Below, in pieces: positions 1 to 10,211 of a stretch of 64,000 bases of DNA (within the stretch, counting starts at the first letter, position 1; each line of letters starts with the position of its first letter). The stretch is from Takakia lepidozioides (lineage: Eukaryota; Streptophyta; Takakiopsida; Takakiales; Takakiaceae), in contig CM060731.1 in NCBI GenBank assembly GCA_030704615.1, positions 58,942,756 through 59,006,755 on the forward strand, given 5' to 3'. Position numbers and translations under genes: made by a program. Under the pieces are notes generated by a model, which had not been told where the DNA came from, made no database searches, and worked only from the letters and a program-made list of their open reading frames with translations.

Positions 1-1370
1 ATGTATCTTTATAATACCAATGGATCCGCGCCACCTGGAAAGTTCCAATTGGCCGTGTTTCCTCAATTTTTGCATTAGTAACCATGCCTTGCCCATTACT
101 GGTGGTTTCCATCAAACTCCCGCAAGACGATTAAACACGGCTCAACCATATAAACAAAGTTTTCACATTTCTTCCAGAAATCATCGCTGCGAATGCTATT
201 CCAAACTTTTCGACTTTGCCCAAGGACTTGGCTTTTCTGGAGTCCCGTAATGTCCGTGTGTACGCATTGAGGATGGATGATGCTGTGCTCCAGACTGCTC
301 TTCACGTCACCAACCGATCCCACCATCAGAAGTTAGTGACAAAAGAGTTTCGCCTGGATTGCGAGGTTGTATTGGGTCGTGCTCCTGCTATTGCCAAAGG
401 GATTGTGGTGTGTGCGGTATGAACGACCACAACAGTTTCGCTCGCTTGGACAAGTTGTTTTCCACACTGTTCTTTCCCAATCTTCAAAATGAGTCAAGGA
501 TATGAGCCAGCACAACTTGATAGTACAATGATGATACGTGCCAACAACATGGCAGTTGGTTTCTCATGTAGCGGATTGTCTATGCATATTTGCACGATTC
601 TACTCACTCCACAACCGACCTGTTCGATGAAGTCCGTCAATAGTTGGCATTGATTAACGTCATCTTCTTCTCGCCGTAGTGTCGACCGATCCCAGAATTG
701 TTCCCCAGCTGGCATATGGGCATGACATTGAACAATGGTCTATGTTGTGACAGAACTCCAACCATCGGTACATTATCGTGTTTCCATATTTCTGATACAC
801 TGCCCATCTTATCGTTGACCTTTGGGTAAGCTCGTCATGGGGTCTTCTAGCACAATCCTGTGCGGGATTGTATAAGTCGGAGGCACGTATGTGGATCTGG
901 ACTCCGAGGTTGCTCTAACAGCGAAACAAATGTCGGAACCTTGCCACATTAAATGGATTATGTTGGCTTCGACGGGAAGAAAAACTCCGCCCATTTTTTT
1001 ATCCAACGTCTTTTTCGCAGACAAGTTAAGACCTTTCTTGCATGGAGGCTGCCGTAATCCTCTACTCGTTGAAGTGTATGGTTACAAAGGGTGTTGAAGC
1101 AGTTGCTCCGGCACAACCACTGTCCAATGATACCCGACAGCCTACAAGAGTCGCCCTAGGTACTAAATCGGGGCATCCTGACGGGAAGATGAAGTGTTCG
1201 TCAGAGGTCATGTCCAGATCAAAGGACATTGGAATATTGCCTCCACACTGGGCAAAGTGGCTTTTTACCCGATAGATGCTTTGGGGATAAACCCACCCCC
1301 GCGCTCTTAACACCTTATAGCGAGGTGAGCGAGCACCCGATCATTACGATAAGAACGCTTTAATCCACAT
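1..1370 (-). pseudogene. Relic hAT-type transposase (BED finger, DUF659, hAT region)
   Basis: Frame-broken coding sequence that runs off the left edge. Read on the minus strand from about 1370 down, the blocks come in the order of plant DUF659/hAT transposases. A BED-like piece RVKSHFAQCGGNIP lies near 1230-1275. YVPPTYTIPHRIVLED, like the family block Y-x-PP-S-Y-x-E-L, lies near 850-900. IVQICIDN, like the VVQ-I-x-T-DNA block, lies near 590. FVTNFLMVGSV lies near 320-350, and DDFWKKCENFVYMVEPCLIV followed by PVMGKAWLLMQKL lies near 50-190. These sit in several frames, so frame shifts are frequent and no functional protein is expected. No terminal inverted repeats were identified. The family call rests on block order and spacing, not on a database match. 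Confidence 0.55.
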
Positions 1371-1859
1371 ATGTTGCAATCAACAATACCAGTGGCACTG
1401 ACGGTGTTCGGGATTGCCGTATACCAAGGGTCCATTCCTCCCTCTCTCACCCAATATCACTCCCCGGGACCTAGCGATGCAAGCAACAAAAAACAGTCAC
1501 CTATAAGAACGTGTTGTGAATGTAGAGTGCAATGCGAAGACAACATTCTACACTTGTTAGCAACCTAAGTGGGTCGATGTGGGTTGTAGTGTTGAGCTTA
1601 TATATAATCTGCTAAAGTGGCTTTGGTGGAAGCCACAACGGCAAAAATGTGCGCACTCTCTCTTGGGTACACTCTCGTCAATGGAAAAGAACATCCAAAG
1701 CAACCTCAAGTGTTTGCGCAAAAAAACGTGAGGAGCTTGGTGACCCTCCTCCTTATATATGATCCAAGATGGATGAAAGTGATGAAATGAAAGGAAATGC
1801 ATAATTTGACGGAAACAATAGGCAACCCAAAAACTGCTATACAACCATATTTGTTGTAA
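1371..1859. other. Spacer between transposase relic and palindromic array
   Basis: No convincing gene. Short open frames here have no recognisable domain and no supporting splice or codon pattern. It may be the degraded 5' part of the adjacent hAT-type element. Confidence 0.4.
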
Positions 1860-3575
1860 TTTGAAATTAGCGACCGTAATTAAGCGACCGCTAATACTAC
1901 GGTCCGTATTTTTTTTTTTATGAAAAACAAGCGACCGCCACTACTGCGGTCGCTTTTATTTCCTTTCATTTTGTGCAATATTGCAGTCACTTCTATTTTG
2001 TATATTTTTAAATTTAAGCGACCGCCAAGATAGCGGTCGCTATTTCTTTTTTTAATTCGAAAAATAGAGCGACCGCCAGTGCGACCGCCAATCTTGCTTT
2101 AAAAAAAACACATTTGAAGCGACCGCCAATATGGAGGTCGCTATTTCTTTTTCTATTTCGAAAAATAAAGTGACCGCCAGTGCGACCGCCAGTGCAACCG
2201 CCAATCTTGCTTTAAGAAAAATAAAAATTGAAGCGACCGCCAATACGGCGGTCGCTATTTCTTTTTAATTCGAAAAGCAAAGCGACCGCCATAATTGGCG
2301 GTCGCGTTCATTTTGAATTTTCAAAAATGTATTTGCCACCGTGCGATCGTCAATACGGCAGTCGCTTGTTTTCTTTTTTAAATTAGGCGACCACCAATAC
2401 GACTGCCAATCTTGTTTTTTTTAAACAATAAATTGAAGCGACCGCCAGCATAGCGGTCGCTATTTATTTTTTAAATTCGAAAAAATAAGGCGATCGCCAA
2501 TGCGACCGCCAATCGTGCTTTAAATAAAAACACATTTGAAGCGACTGCCAATATGGCGGCGCTTCTTCCTATTTCGAAAAATAAGGCGACCGCCAATCTT
2601 GCTTTAAGAAATAAAAAAATTGAAGCAAACGCCAATACGGCGGTCGCTATTTATTTTTTAATTTTGAAAAAACAAAGCGACCACCATAATTGGCGGTCGC
2701 GTTCATTTTGTAATTTTCAAAAATGTATTTGCCACCGTTGCGACCGCCAATACGGCAGTTGCTTGTTTCTTTTTTAAATTAGGCGACCGCCAATACGACC
2801 GCAATCTTTTTTTTTAAACAATAAATTGATTTGAAAAAAATAAAAAATTTGAAGCGAACGCTAGCATAGCGGTCGCTATTTATTTTTTAAATTCAAAACA
2901 TAAGGCGACCCCAGTGCGACCGCCAATCTTGCTTTCAAAAAAAAAACATTTGAAACGACCGCCAATATGGCAGTCGCTATTTCTTTTTCTATTTCGAAAA
3001 ATAAGGTGACCGCCTTGCTTTAAAATATATAAATTTGAAGCGACCGCCAATACGGCGGTCGCTATTTATTTTTTAATTTTGAAAAACAAAGCGACCGCAT
3101 AATTGGCGGTCGCGTGCATTTTGTTAATTTTCAAAAATGTATTTTACCACCGTTGCGACTGCCATACGGGCGTCGCTTGTTTTTTTTTTTTTAAATTAGG
3201 CGACCGCCAATACGACCGCCAATCTTGTTTTTTTTTAAAACAATAAATTGAAGCGACTGCCAGCATAGCGGTCGCTATTTGTTTTTTTAATTCGAAAAAT
3301 AAGGCGGCAGCCAGTGCGACCGCCAATCTTGCTTTTAAAAAAAAAACATTTGAAGCGACCGCCAATATGGCGGTCGCTATTTCTTTTTCTATTTCAAAAA
3401 ATAAGGCGACCGCCAGTGCGACCGCCAATCTTGCTTTAAAAATAAAATAAAATTTGAAGCGACCGCCAATACGGCGGTCGCTATTTCTTTTTTAATTTCA
3501 AAAAACAAAGCGAATTGGCGGTCGTGTTCATTTTGTTAATTTTCAAAATGTATTTGCCACCGCCACCGTGTCGGC
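1860..3575. repeat. Palindromic GCGACCGCC array with a higher-order period of about 400 bp
   Basis: Dozens of copies of the 9-mer GCGACCGCC and its complement GGCGGTCGC are arranged as imperfect palindromes (arm, 2-6 nt centre such as AATAC or AGCATA, arm), separated by 15-45 nt of A/T-rich sequence containing TTTAATTCGAAAAA-like runs. A higher-order unit is visible from a landmark, CAAAAATGTATTTGCCACCG, at about 2322, 2718, 3132 and 3544 (spacings 396, 414 and 412). Each unit holds about seven palindromes in the same order. The copies differ by point changes and small indels. This is satellite-like or transposon-terminal sequence; any open frames inside it are incidental. Confidence 0.9.
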
Positions 3576-3676
3576 GACGTGACTGCTTAAGTGGCACTAT
3601 TTTACCTGGTATTATTTTTACCAGAATATTCCCCGAACCTGACGTGACGGAGGTCCCGTCAGCGTCAAGTCCCTCC

Positions 3677-3760
3677 ACATTGAACACATGGGCCTCTCCA
3701 CATGGACCTGACGCCTGTCAGGTCCTCCAATGGGATGGAGAGGCCCATGTGTTCAAACAT
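3677..3760. repeat. Large nested hairpin next to the palindromic array
   Basis: A perfect 21-bp inverted repeat (arms 3680-3700 and 3736-3756) encloses a second perfect 8-bp inverted repeat (GACCTGAC at 3705-3712, GTCAGGTC at 3717-3724, 4-nt loop). It sits just inside the right edge of the array, where subterminal or terminal structures of a mobile element would lie. Confidence 0.85.
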
Positions 3761-4659
3761 TGTGCCATAGACATGGAAATGTATGGACCACAACGTTCCG
3801 AATTTCGTATGTTGGTGCAATCACGGTTGGTGCGCATTATAGACAACCACGATGCTACTGTGGAGTTTATTTTCGAGCCTGATATCAGGTGCTCTCTGTG
3901 TATGTATCACTATGGAAATCCGAATGGCACGCATAGAGAACCCTACACTTCGTTGATTCACCTTTGTGCAACACACATGACCTCGTGGCGTGTAGAGCAC
4001 AGGTGCTTGGCATGAATTATATTCAATATCATTGCTAAGAGACCAATTGCCACACTGGCACCAGCACAATAACATTCATGTGATTGCGAGGAAGACTGAT
4101 TGCACTGGGGTGTGCATTGTGCCCATTTATGATTGTTGCATGGAATGGTATGTACGGGGTGTTACCAATTTCCTTTACATGCAGTTCTTGGCTTGCTTGT
4201 ATATGCAATGTAGGCATGTGTTGCATGCATGGAGCTACATTGAAATACCCCAGTTACCAGAGCTTGTCAGCATATACTTGTTGAAACAGTCCTAGTCTTC
4301 AGTATTGGGCATTATGTCACTGCACAATACATGTAAGCAAGGAAACGGAACAATAATGTGGCACTGTGAAGTGAGTGTGAGCAGATTGTGGGGCAACGGG
4401 GATCCCATTGGCTGCCATCATGTTGAACAACATGCCCTTGAATCGAAAACATTAGAGAGAAGGAAGAGACATCCTGAAATAGCATACCCCAATGTAGAGA
4501 AGGGCTGACTGGGGGTAGGAAAGAGGGACTGAAGCGAACTTGCAAAACAAAGCAGAGAACGTGCATTGACGGTCGGAAATGTGCTGCCTGTAAGAAGCTG
4601 TGTCCACAACTAAAACAGGCAGCAAATGATCATGTAAACCACGAGCAGCTGCCTCTTAC

Positions 4660-5411
4660 CGGGCCTGCACCACCAAGATGTGGATTCAAGTACGTTTGCA
4701 CTAAGTACAGCTCAATGTAATGAGCTACAAACAGACCACACTGCCATGTGTTGGCCTGCTGTGGAACAGGCGAGCAGAACCACCGCTTGAGGTCAGTCGC
4801 ACCCTTCCACTGGGGGCTTCCTGGGCTGATTCCTCTGACCATGGCCCAGAAAGTAGCAAACAATGGCTTGAAAGCACGGTACTTGTGCAAACTTCTTATG
4901 CTATTCAAGTGAAGGTAGCGAGACAGTTCCAAGATAACCAGACTCCAATGGTCACTGCACAGGGGGGCAACAACAGCAGGTTAGTCCACATGTAGCAATG
5001 GAGCACGACCTTCTTCAAAGGTACGGCAACAAGAAGGTATAAATGCATACACATTGTACTCACTTGCATAAAATTGGCACAATAAGGGCTTCAACACCCT
5101 CACTCCTGAAGAAGGGGAACCGTCTTTGCATCCAAATCCGCACAGAGTCGACTTGATTTGCCTGCTTTGCACAATGATCGCGAAGGCATATCCATGTGAA
5201 GCTATCTACAACACGGATTTTATTGCACACATGTTCAGGAAGAGAAAGTATTTTAACTGACACCCATAAGTCCATTAGACGGTCACTAATCCACCCCTTT
5301 GCAGAGAGCAAGTCATCTGCATCTTCTAGTCTAAGAGGAACTTGCGAAACCCGAGAGCCCTTCAAAAACCATATGTCATGTGTTTTTGCCACCACTGCAC
5401 CACTGGCCCGC
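4660..5411 (-). CDS. Ulp1-like cysteine peptidase (C48) exons
   Basis: Two exons, 5411-5064 and 4954-4660. The first starts after a TTTTTGCAG acceptor and carries the family entry block LRLEDADDLLSAKGWISDRL (compare the Ulp1 pattern L-x5-L-x3-W-L-x-D). The join gives NDHWSLVILELSRYLHLNS: the catalytic His is in DHW (4948-4950). The position normally held by Asp in H-L-D-S is Asn here (4903-4905). The oxyanion Gln and Cys block reads QQANTWQCGLF, with Cys at 4738-4740 and Gln replacing the usual Asp before it. A possible donor, CCG|GTAAGAGG, lies at 4659. Known members remove SUMO or similar tags; the Asn substitution makes activity doubtful. Confidence 0.6.
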
Positions 5412-5908
5412 CTGCAAAAAGACACATACCTCATTGCTATGAGAATCCGCCCACATAATTATGCACATGCGGGCCACTTGCAAACTATGGATGGAAGGTA
5501 TACCATATCATGCATGAAAAAGGGTGCACAGGCGTCGCAACTCACAATACGTTTTCGAGGCCTTCATGTATCCTGCACATCCAAGAGCCCAATATGTCAA
5601 TGCATGTGCAACGTCGTACATACACCATTTCCAATCTGGAGAGGAGAGACCGTTAACATTAAAAAAAACCACAATGGCACTGGATACTTGGACATGGTTT
5701 TGTTGTGCTGCAATGCAAGTGCTGGTTGGGGCAACGCATCCTTTGCCTTCGCAACAACCATGGTATGGATGGGCTTGGGTTTGGCAAAGGTGGCAGTGGT
5801 TGCATTTTTATTCAATGCCCGGACGCTGCCATGTACATCACCATGAAATCATGTAGTAGCCTCTGTACTGTGAGGTGTATCAGCACCATCAAACAAGATT
5901 TGGTAAGG

Positions 5909-6640
5909 TCACATGGGTGAAGGCAGTGCGAGAACCATCGCATTGGGGGTGGGAGGCTCTGTCCCATGTTTAAGCACTGAGGTAGCTGGGGTAACGGAAG
6001 ATCCAACAGTGCTTACTGCATGTACAATAGCACCCTCATCAGTGGGACATCGCATATTAAGAAGTGGTAAACTTTGGAACTCAGTTATGTCACAGAGGGT
6101 TTGTTCTGAAGTGAAAGAGGCCACAGGGGGAGGCGGTCGACACAATCCAGGAAATACTTGAGTGGCGCTTAGTTCCATTTCAAGTTGAGTCATGGGACCT
6201 GGTTGTGGGCACTGTATGTCACCACAAGTTTCTTCAGCAGGCAAGATCGTTTGGGCCTGAGGGAGGACAGGATCCGACAACACATGTTCTACCACGACAT
6301 TGTTGGCCTCATCAGAAGGTGTGGAATTGCATGCCATGTTAGCGGCCAAAATGAGTGCCCCCATGTTCGTATTTGTACTCAGGTGAACGAGTGCGCTTGA
6401 CTGCGGTTCAAGGACAGCCGCCTCCTTATGTCCACACTTGGCATTGCAAAAACGTGCCTCATTCCTTGCGAGCCTCTCAATGTGGACCTCATGGAGGATT
6501 TGTCGGGCAGCCTCAAGTTTGTCATGTAGGCTGGATTTCCCGTAGTCAAGACAGCCTGCACACCAACATCGGCATTGTGAAAATGTGGCCGTGACAAGAA
6601 ATGAAATGAGAACAACACCAGCGACATTGTTAAGAACCAC
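5909..6640 (-). CDS. Central exon of the Ulp1-type transposon gene, Pro/Ser-rich linker
   Basis: An uninterrupted frame of up to 243 codons. It contains a Cys-rich start (QCRCWCAGCLDYG), a helical stretch KLEAARQILHEVHIERLARN, and then a long low-complexity segment rich in Pro, Thr and Ser. No domain is recognised. Its length and strand suit an exon lying between the 6925-7520 block and the peptidase exons, but the splice sites are unverified. Confidence 0.35.
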   Translation of the reverse strand: MVLNNVAGVVLISFLVTATFSQCRCWCAGCLDYGKSSLHDKLEAARQILHEVHIERLARNEARFCNAKCGHKEAAVLEPQSSALVHLSTNTNMGALILAANMACNSTPSDEANNVVVEHVLSDPVLPQAQTILPAEETCGDIQCPQPGPMTQLEMELSATQVFPGLCRPPPPVASFTSEQTLCDITEFQSLPLLNMRCPTDEGAIVHAVSTVGSSVTPATSVLKHGTEPPTPNAMVLALPSPM

Positions 6641-6924
6641 CAGGAACTGAAATGCAGTAGCACGAACCGTGATTTTTTCTTGCCCCCTGCACCATCAGTT
6701 GGTATACCACAATATTCTGAAGGCAATAGGATTCAGAATGGCGAGGTCACGCACAGCCCTGCATCGGACCTCGCGCATGAAACAATGCAGATCTTCAAAA
6801 AGGTGTTCGCGGTCCTCTTTCCGCACTTCCCGAAGGGTTGCAAGCCCTTTCACGCACCTGGGTTCGGGCTTCCTCGTATGGGGGCATGCCTCCATACAGG
6901 AAGTATCCAATCTGCAGGAAAGTC

Positions 6925-7520
6925 TCACCCACATTTGTAATGGCACACTAGCCATCTTCTGTGTTGAGAAGATGATTTCGGAGAGGAGTTTCGGGGAATT
7001 GACATAGGTTTCATGTTGTGAACGTGAGACATCCAAACCAGACGGAACACCCTGCTGAAAAGCGAAATGTTTGGAGGTGGAGCGTGGTGGCGAGCAGCCT
7101 CAAGAATGACCATCAACCTATCAGATTCATCCTCAGAATGTGTGAACATATCGGGGGGCAACTCAGGGATCTCACCTGCTGCAACAATTTGGTACAGAGG
7201 GGACCAACCCCAGATTCCCTCCTGTTTCTCATCATATTGTTCTCTATCCCATTTTGCCATGTTGTCGTCAACAAACTGCCTTCCACGAGCCTCCAACTCA
7301 GACTGGGTTGCAATTCCTTTCATTTCGAAATCCAGCAATGCCATTACATACTTGTGATGTGCCATCACCAGTTGGCATTCCGCCAACTGAGCGGGATGGT
7401 CACGAGTTACTCCAGGACGTATGGCAAATAGCTCCACCACATTTTCCACAATTGTCTTCTCCTCTAGAGGTGCATCAAACTGCTCCCCCGCCATTGCAGA
7501 GTCATGGAGCTGGTCAGTAA
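6925..7520 (-). CDS. Central exon of the Ulp1-type transposon gene, unknown domain
   Basis: Open frame beginning around MAGEQFDAPLEEKTIVENVV and continuing through FVDDNMAKWDREQYDEKQEG and IWGWSPLYQIVAAGEIPELP. It is rich in charged residues, predicted mostly helical by eye, and has no recognised motif. It lies between the zinc-finger block and the peptidase exons, on the same strand. The upstream end probably follows a splice acceptor within 7520-7560. The true exon limits were not settled. Confidence 0.35.
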
Positions 7521-8120
7521 TAGAGGAAGAGTAACCAAAAACCCTAAACTTGAAAGGCAACTTCAAACAAAATGCAAAGACACGCATCATCAAAGAAGAA
7601 GTTGTGACCATGAAGGTGCAGGCCAAGAAGAAGGTGTGTTACCCGTCGTTTAAGCCACCATTGACCAAAAGCGTTGCCCATCGTTTGGTCCCCGAACTCA
7701 AATTTCCCAATAAGAGCCACAAGACGATTGAGAAAAGAAGGCTCGTCCAGAGATGGAAATCCGTCGGGCAACAAGTCGAACTTCATCAGATATCAGTCCT
7801 GGGCATGAAACAGGTGCGGGTATGGGAGGCACAACAATATCCGAGGTCAGTAGCAACGACGCCTTGACAAAGCCTTCCCTTGCCTCTTCTCTACTTAGCG
7901 GTGCAAGGGTTGTGGACTTAAGAATGTGCACTGGAGGTCTGTCATCTTGTCTACCTGAAGATGCAACTCCAACGTGCACTTCGGGTCGAAGACTTTGCTG
8001 CGGCACGGCAGGAGGTCGTACAAACGTAGAGTTTACAATGCGCTCAGATGGAAGACTTTCCTGTGATGGCAGAGGTGCGTCCAATGAGTCCTTTCGAATG
8101 CGCTGAGGTCTAACAGTCTG

Positions 8121-8675
8121 CTATGGCAGCGCAGGTGGTGCGTCCAACAACTGGAAATTGTCATCGTCATCATCATCGTCAAGGTCCACTCCCGGCTCCT
8201 TCCGAAGACTCATGTGCTTCCTGCGCTTAGGTTCTCGTGTAGTCTCTTCTGCCGTCGTCTCCTCGCGTTCTACCCTCGTCTTCATCAACTTGCAGGAAGG
8301 AGGCTTCATCCCATGCTTACTAAGAACAGCCTCCATGATGTGCCTCTGCCCCTTTTCAAAAACAGGGTACATTTTCAGTTTAGGCCCACCCTTTCCCACA
8401 GCAGCATCACAACCATTTATCCTGTGAATGTTAAGTTTCTTCTTATCTTTATATTGCTTAAGACAGTGGATACACTTGAATGGCTTCCTATTATCATCAC
8501 CGGGCTGCTCAACCCTTGCCTCTGAGTGAGCCTCGCATATGAGATTTTCCCACTCATCAGAGTCGTACGTTTTATTGTATGTCCGACGCGCTTCGCGCAT
8601 GGAGGATTGTTTCACCATATCGGCACCCACTCCAAATCCACTACCCTCCTCCTGAAGAATCCTCCAGCCGAGCAA
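8121..8675 (-). CDS. 5' exon region: C2HC zinc finger with acidic tail
   Basis: Open frame of about 185 codons. A zinc-finger pattern C-x2-C-x12-H-x4-C is visible (CIHC...HRINGC, near 8420-8480), set in a Lys-rich helix KQYKDKKKLNIH. Downstream is a basic stretch (EPKRRKHMS) followed by eight Asp residues in a row. The frame ends at TAG 8121-8123, but the same frame stays open on the other side to 7698. Sequences around the stop (GACGCACCACCTGCGCTGCC and GACGCACCTCTGCCATCACA) look like diverged copies of one repeat. Either the stop is a mutation or an intron removes it. A DNA-binding role is inferred from the finger only. Confidence 0.45.
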   Translation of the reverse strand: MLGWRILQEEGSGFGVGADMVKQSSMREARRTYNKTYDSDEWENLICEAHSEARVEQPGDDNRKPFKCIHCLKQYKDKKKLNIHRINGCDAAVGKGGPKLKMYPVFEKGQRHIMEAVLSKHGMKPPSCKLMKTRVEREETTAEETTREPKRRKHMSLRKEPGVDLDDDDDDDNFQLLDAPPALP

Positions 8676-8844
8676 AGGTTGTTGGAATGTGAAAGCAAGA
8701 ACTCAAACTAAAACATGAAGCATGCAAATGGACTGCAACAGACAGAAATGGCAAGCAAGAGGAAGAAAATAGCTGCAAATCACACGAACGACTTCCAAAT
8801 TCTCCAAAAAAAAACCCTATACTCAAGTCGAATGAGTAATCGCT

Positions 8845-9290
8845 TCACCGCCACAACTCAGTCAACAGTTTATAACAGCCGCGATGCATACTCCTCAAGG
8901 AAGTGCTTGTAACACCGCTTCCGCCGGGATCATACATTTCGGGCCATGCAAACGCCAGGTAGCTTGGAAAACCTGTCCTGTGGCTGCCATGAATTAAATC
9001 AATCAAGCATCGACGTGGGGAGTGACAGCTGAAGGGCCGCATTCGAATCGACAAGTCCACCATGTGCGTGCAAACTCGACGCGAAAAGCTCAAAAGCATG
9101 ATCATCGCGATCTCCCTACGGCCATATATGAGTATTTGTCACATCCTGTCATGTCAAGCCGTCCATCATCATGGGTGATTGCAGCACATGGATCATGTTG
9201 CATCCCATCCATCTTTCGTCATGCGATGTGTCCCGCGCGCGATGTTGGGTTGTGGTGACAGGTGTCATGTGCCACAGAGTTCATGTGGTG
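8845..9290. other. Non-coding interval upstream of the zinc-finger exon
   Basis: No gene supported. A short minus-strand frame (9105-8845) contains SYLAFAWPEMYDPGG but has no recognisable domain. If the transposon gene is transcribed leftwards, its promoter and 5' UTR would lie here. Confidence 0.3.
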
Positions 9291-9295
9291 TGGTG

Positions 9296-9445
9296 ACGGC
9301 GGGCAGGCGGGCAGGGGGATGGGGGGTGCGGGGGGGTTGAGGGGTGGGCTGACGCGGGGGCGAGGGGGCGCAGCGACCGCGAGCCACGCAGGAGCCGGCG
9401 AGGTGCGGCTGGGGTGGGCGGGGGGTGCCACGCACGCAGGACCGA
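9296..9445. other. G-rich, CpG-rich island with quadruplex-forming runs
   Basis: A compositional outlier: the plus strand has many runs of three to seven G (for example GGGGGGTGCGGGGGGG near 9320-9340), in a neighbourhood that is otherwise balanced or AT-rich. G-quadruplex formation is plausible. Open frames on both strands are low-complexity and not credible genes. Confidence 0.6.
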
Positions 9446-9633
9446 AGGGGTCGCATTAAACTCCCGGGCCTTTTCTAATGTGCGCCAAAGGATTTGTATG
9501 CAGCTCCATTATTGCCGACCGCGACATCCCAGATGCAAATGTGAAATTGTCCAAAACAACAAGTGGTGCTGCTTTTATGAAATGTACCCATCGGCCAAAC
9601 ACAACGTACATGGTTCATAAAGTATGACGCCTC

Positions 9634-9800
9634 CTGAAGGGAGCGTAACTTATGGTGTCACTTCACCCCAAAGGCTACTTTCTTCCAGCTGAAAGGTGGA
9701 CACCTTCATGACACACCAGGACCGTGGTTTGAACCCACAACCACATCCAACGTGGTATATGCCCATTACCACTGGGCTACATGCTGGTTGTCTACATGGT
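9634..9800 (-). mobile_element. tRNA-derived SINE, copy A
   Basis: The minus strand carries an internal RNA polymerase III promoter: A box TAGCCCAGTGGTAATGGGC (9761-9779) and B box GGGTTCAAACC (9726-9736), spaced as in tRNA. There is no matching acceptor stem and no complete cloverleaf, so this is a tRNA-like head, not a tRNA gene. The body (9634-9720) closely resembles 33064-33165, which supports a dispersed repeat family. Confidence 0.65.
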
Positions 9801-10211
9801 TCATAAACCGGAGTCGAAATAGACATGATGTTGTGACTGCATCTGGGCACTGAAAGGTAATTTGTGTGTTCACCAAATCAAAGCTTTGCAAATGTTTCAT
9901 ATGCACTTAATGGAGGAGGGTCTCATCGCTCAGTATTATGGTTTATTGAACAAAAAAGGGGGCATCTATCGACTAATTGTATAACCATCTTCCCTGATGC
10001 GATTACCTCTGTACTTATCACAATCATCTCATGTTTCTGCACGCGTGTCACCCGCTATACAAAGCCCATCAAGCAACATGTTGACATGTATCCAAACCAA
10101 AATACATGACATTCTCGATGTCACATCAAATGATTTGCATCTGCAACAATCTCTGTTTCATGTTGCGACCTACAAGGAAAAAAATGTTAGGATTGCAATA
10201 ACTAATTGTTG

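Larger units (their letters stand above)
4650..8711 (-). pseudogene. Multi-exon gene with C2HC zinc finger and Ulp1-like (C48) peptidase
   Basis: Likely one transposon-borne gene on the minus strand, built from long open blocks at 8675-7698, 7786-7544, about 7520-6925, 7000-6695 and 6640-5909, then 5411-5064 and 4954-4660. Only the last two blocks are joined by a splice I could check: donor GTGAGT at 5063 and a TGTGCAG acceptor at 4955, with the frame kept. The first block contains a zinc finger and acidic Asp runs, the middle blocks are unknown, and the last two form a Ulp1-type peptidase. An in-frame TAG at 8121-8123 interrupts an otherwise continuous 8675-7698 frame. Ulp1-type peptidases occur in several plant DNA transposons (for example some Mutator-like elements). 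No transposase domain was recognised, so the element class is open. Confidence 0.5.

Noticed and set aside
1860-3575. CRISPR-like array of palindromic repeats
   Set aside because: Repeats are diverged and closely spaced, spacers are AT-rich and mutually similar, and the context is a eukaryotic genome. It is a palindromic satellite or element end.
3515-4015. 166-codon plus-strand frame as a gene
   Set aside because: Its first half runs through the end of the palindromic array and the large hairpin, and it has no recognisable domain.
5196-5846. 216-codon plus-strand frame
   Set aside because: It lies opposite the Ulp1-type exons and upstream intron, and the minus strand has the motif-bearing product.
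9726-9779. tRNA gene on the minus strand
   Set aside because: A and B boxes are present but acceptor and anticodon stems do not form, and the body is shared with another dispersed copy. It was called a SINE.
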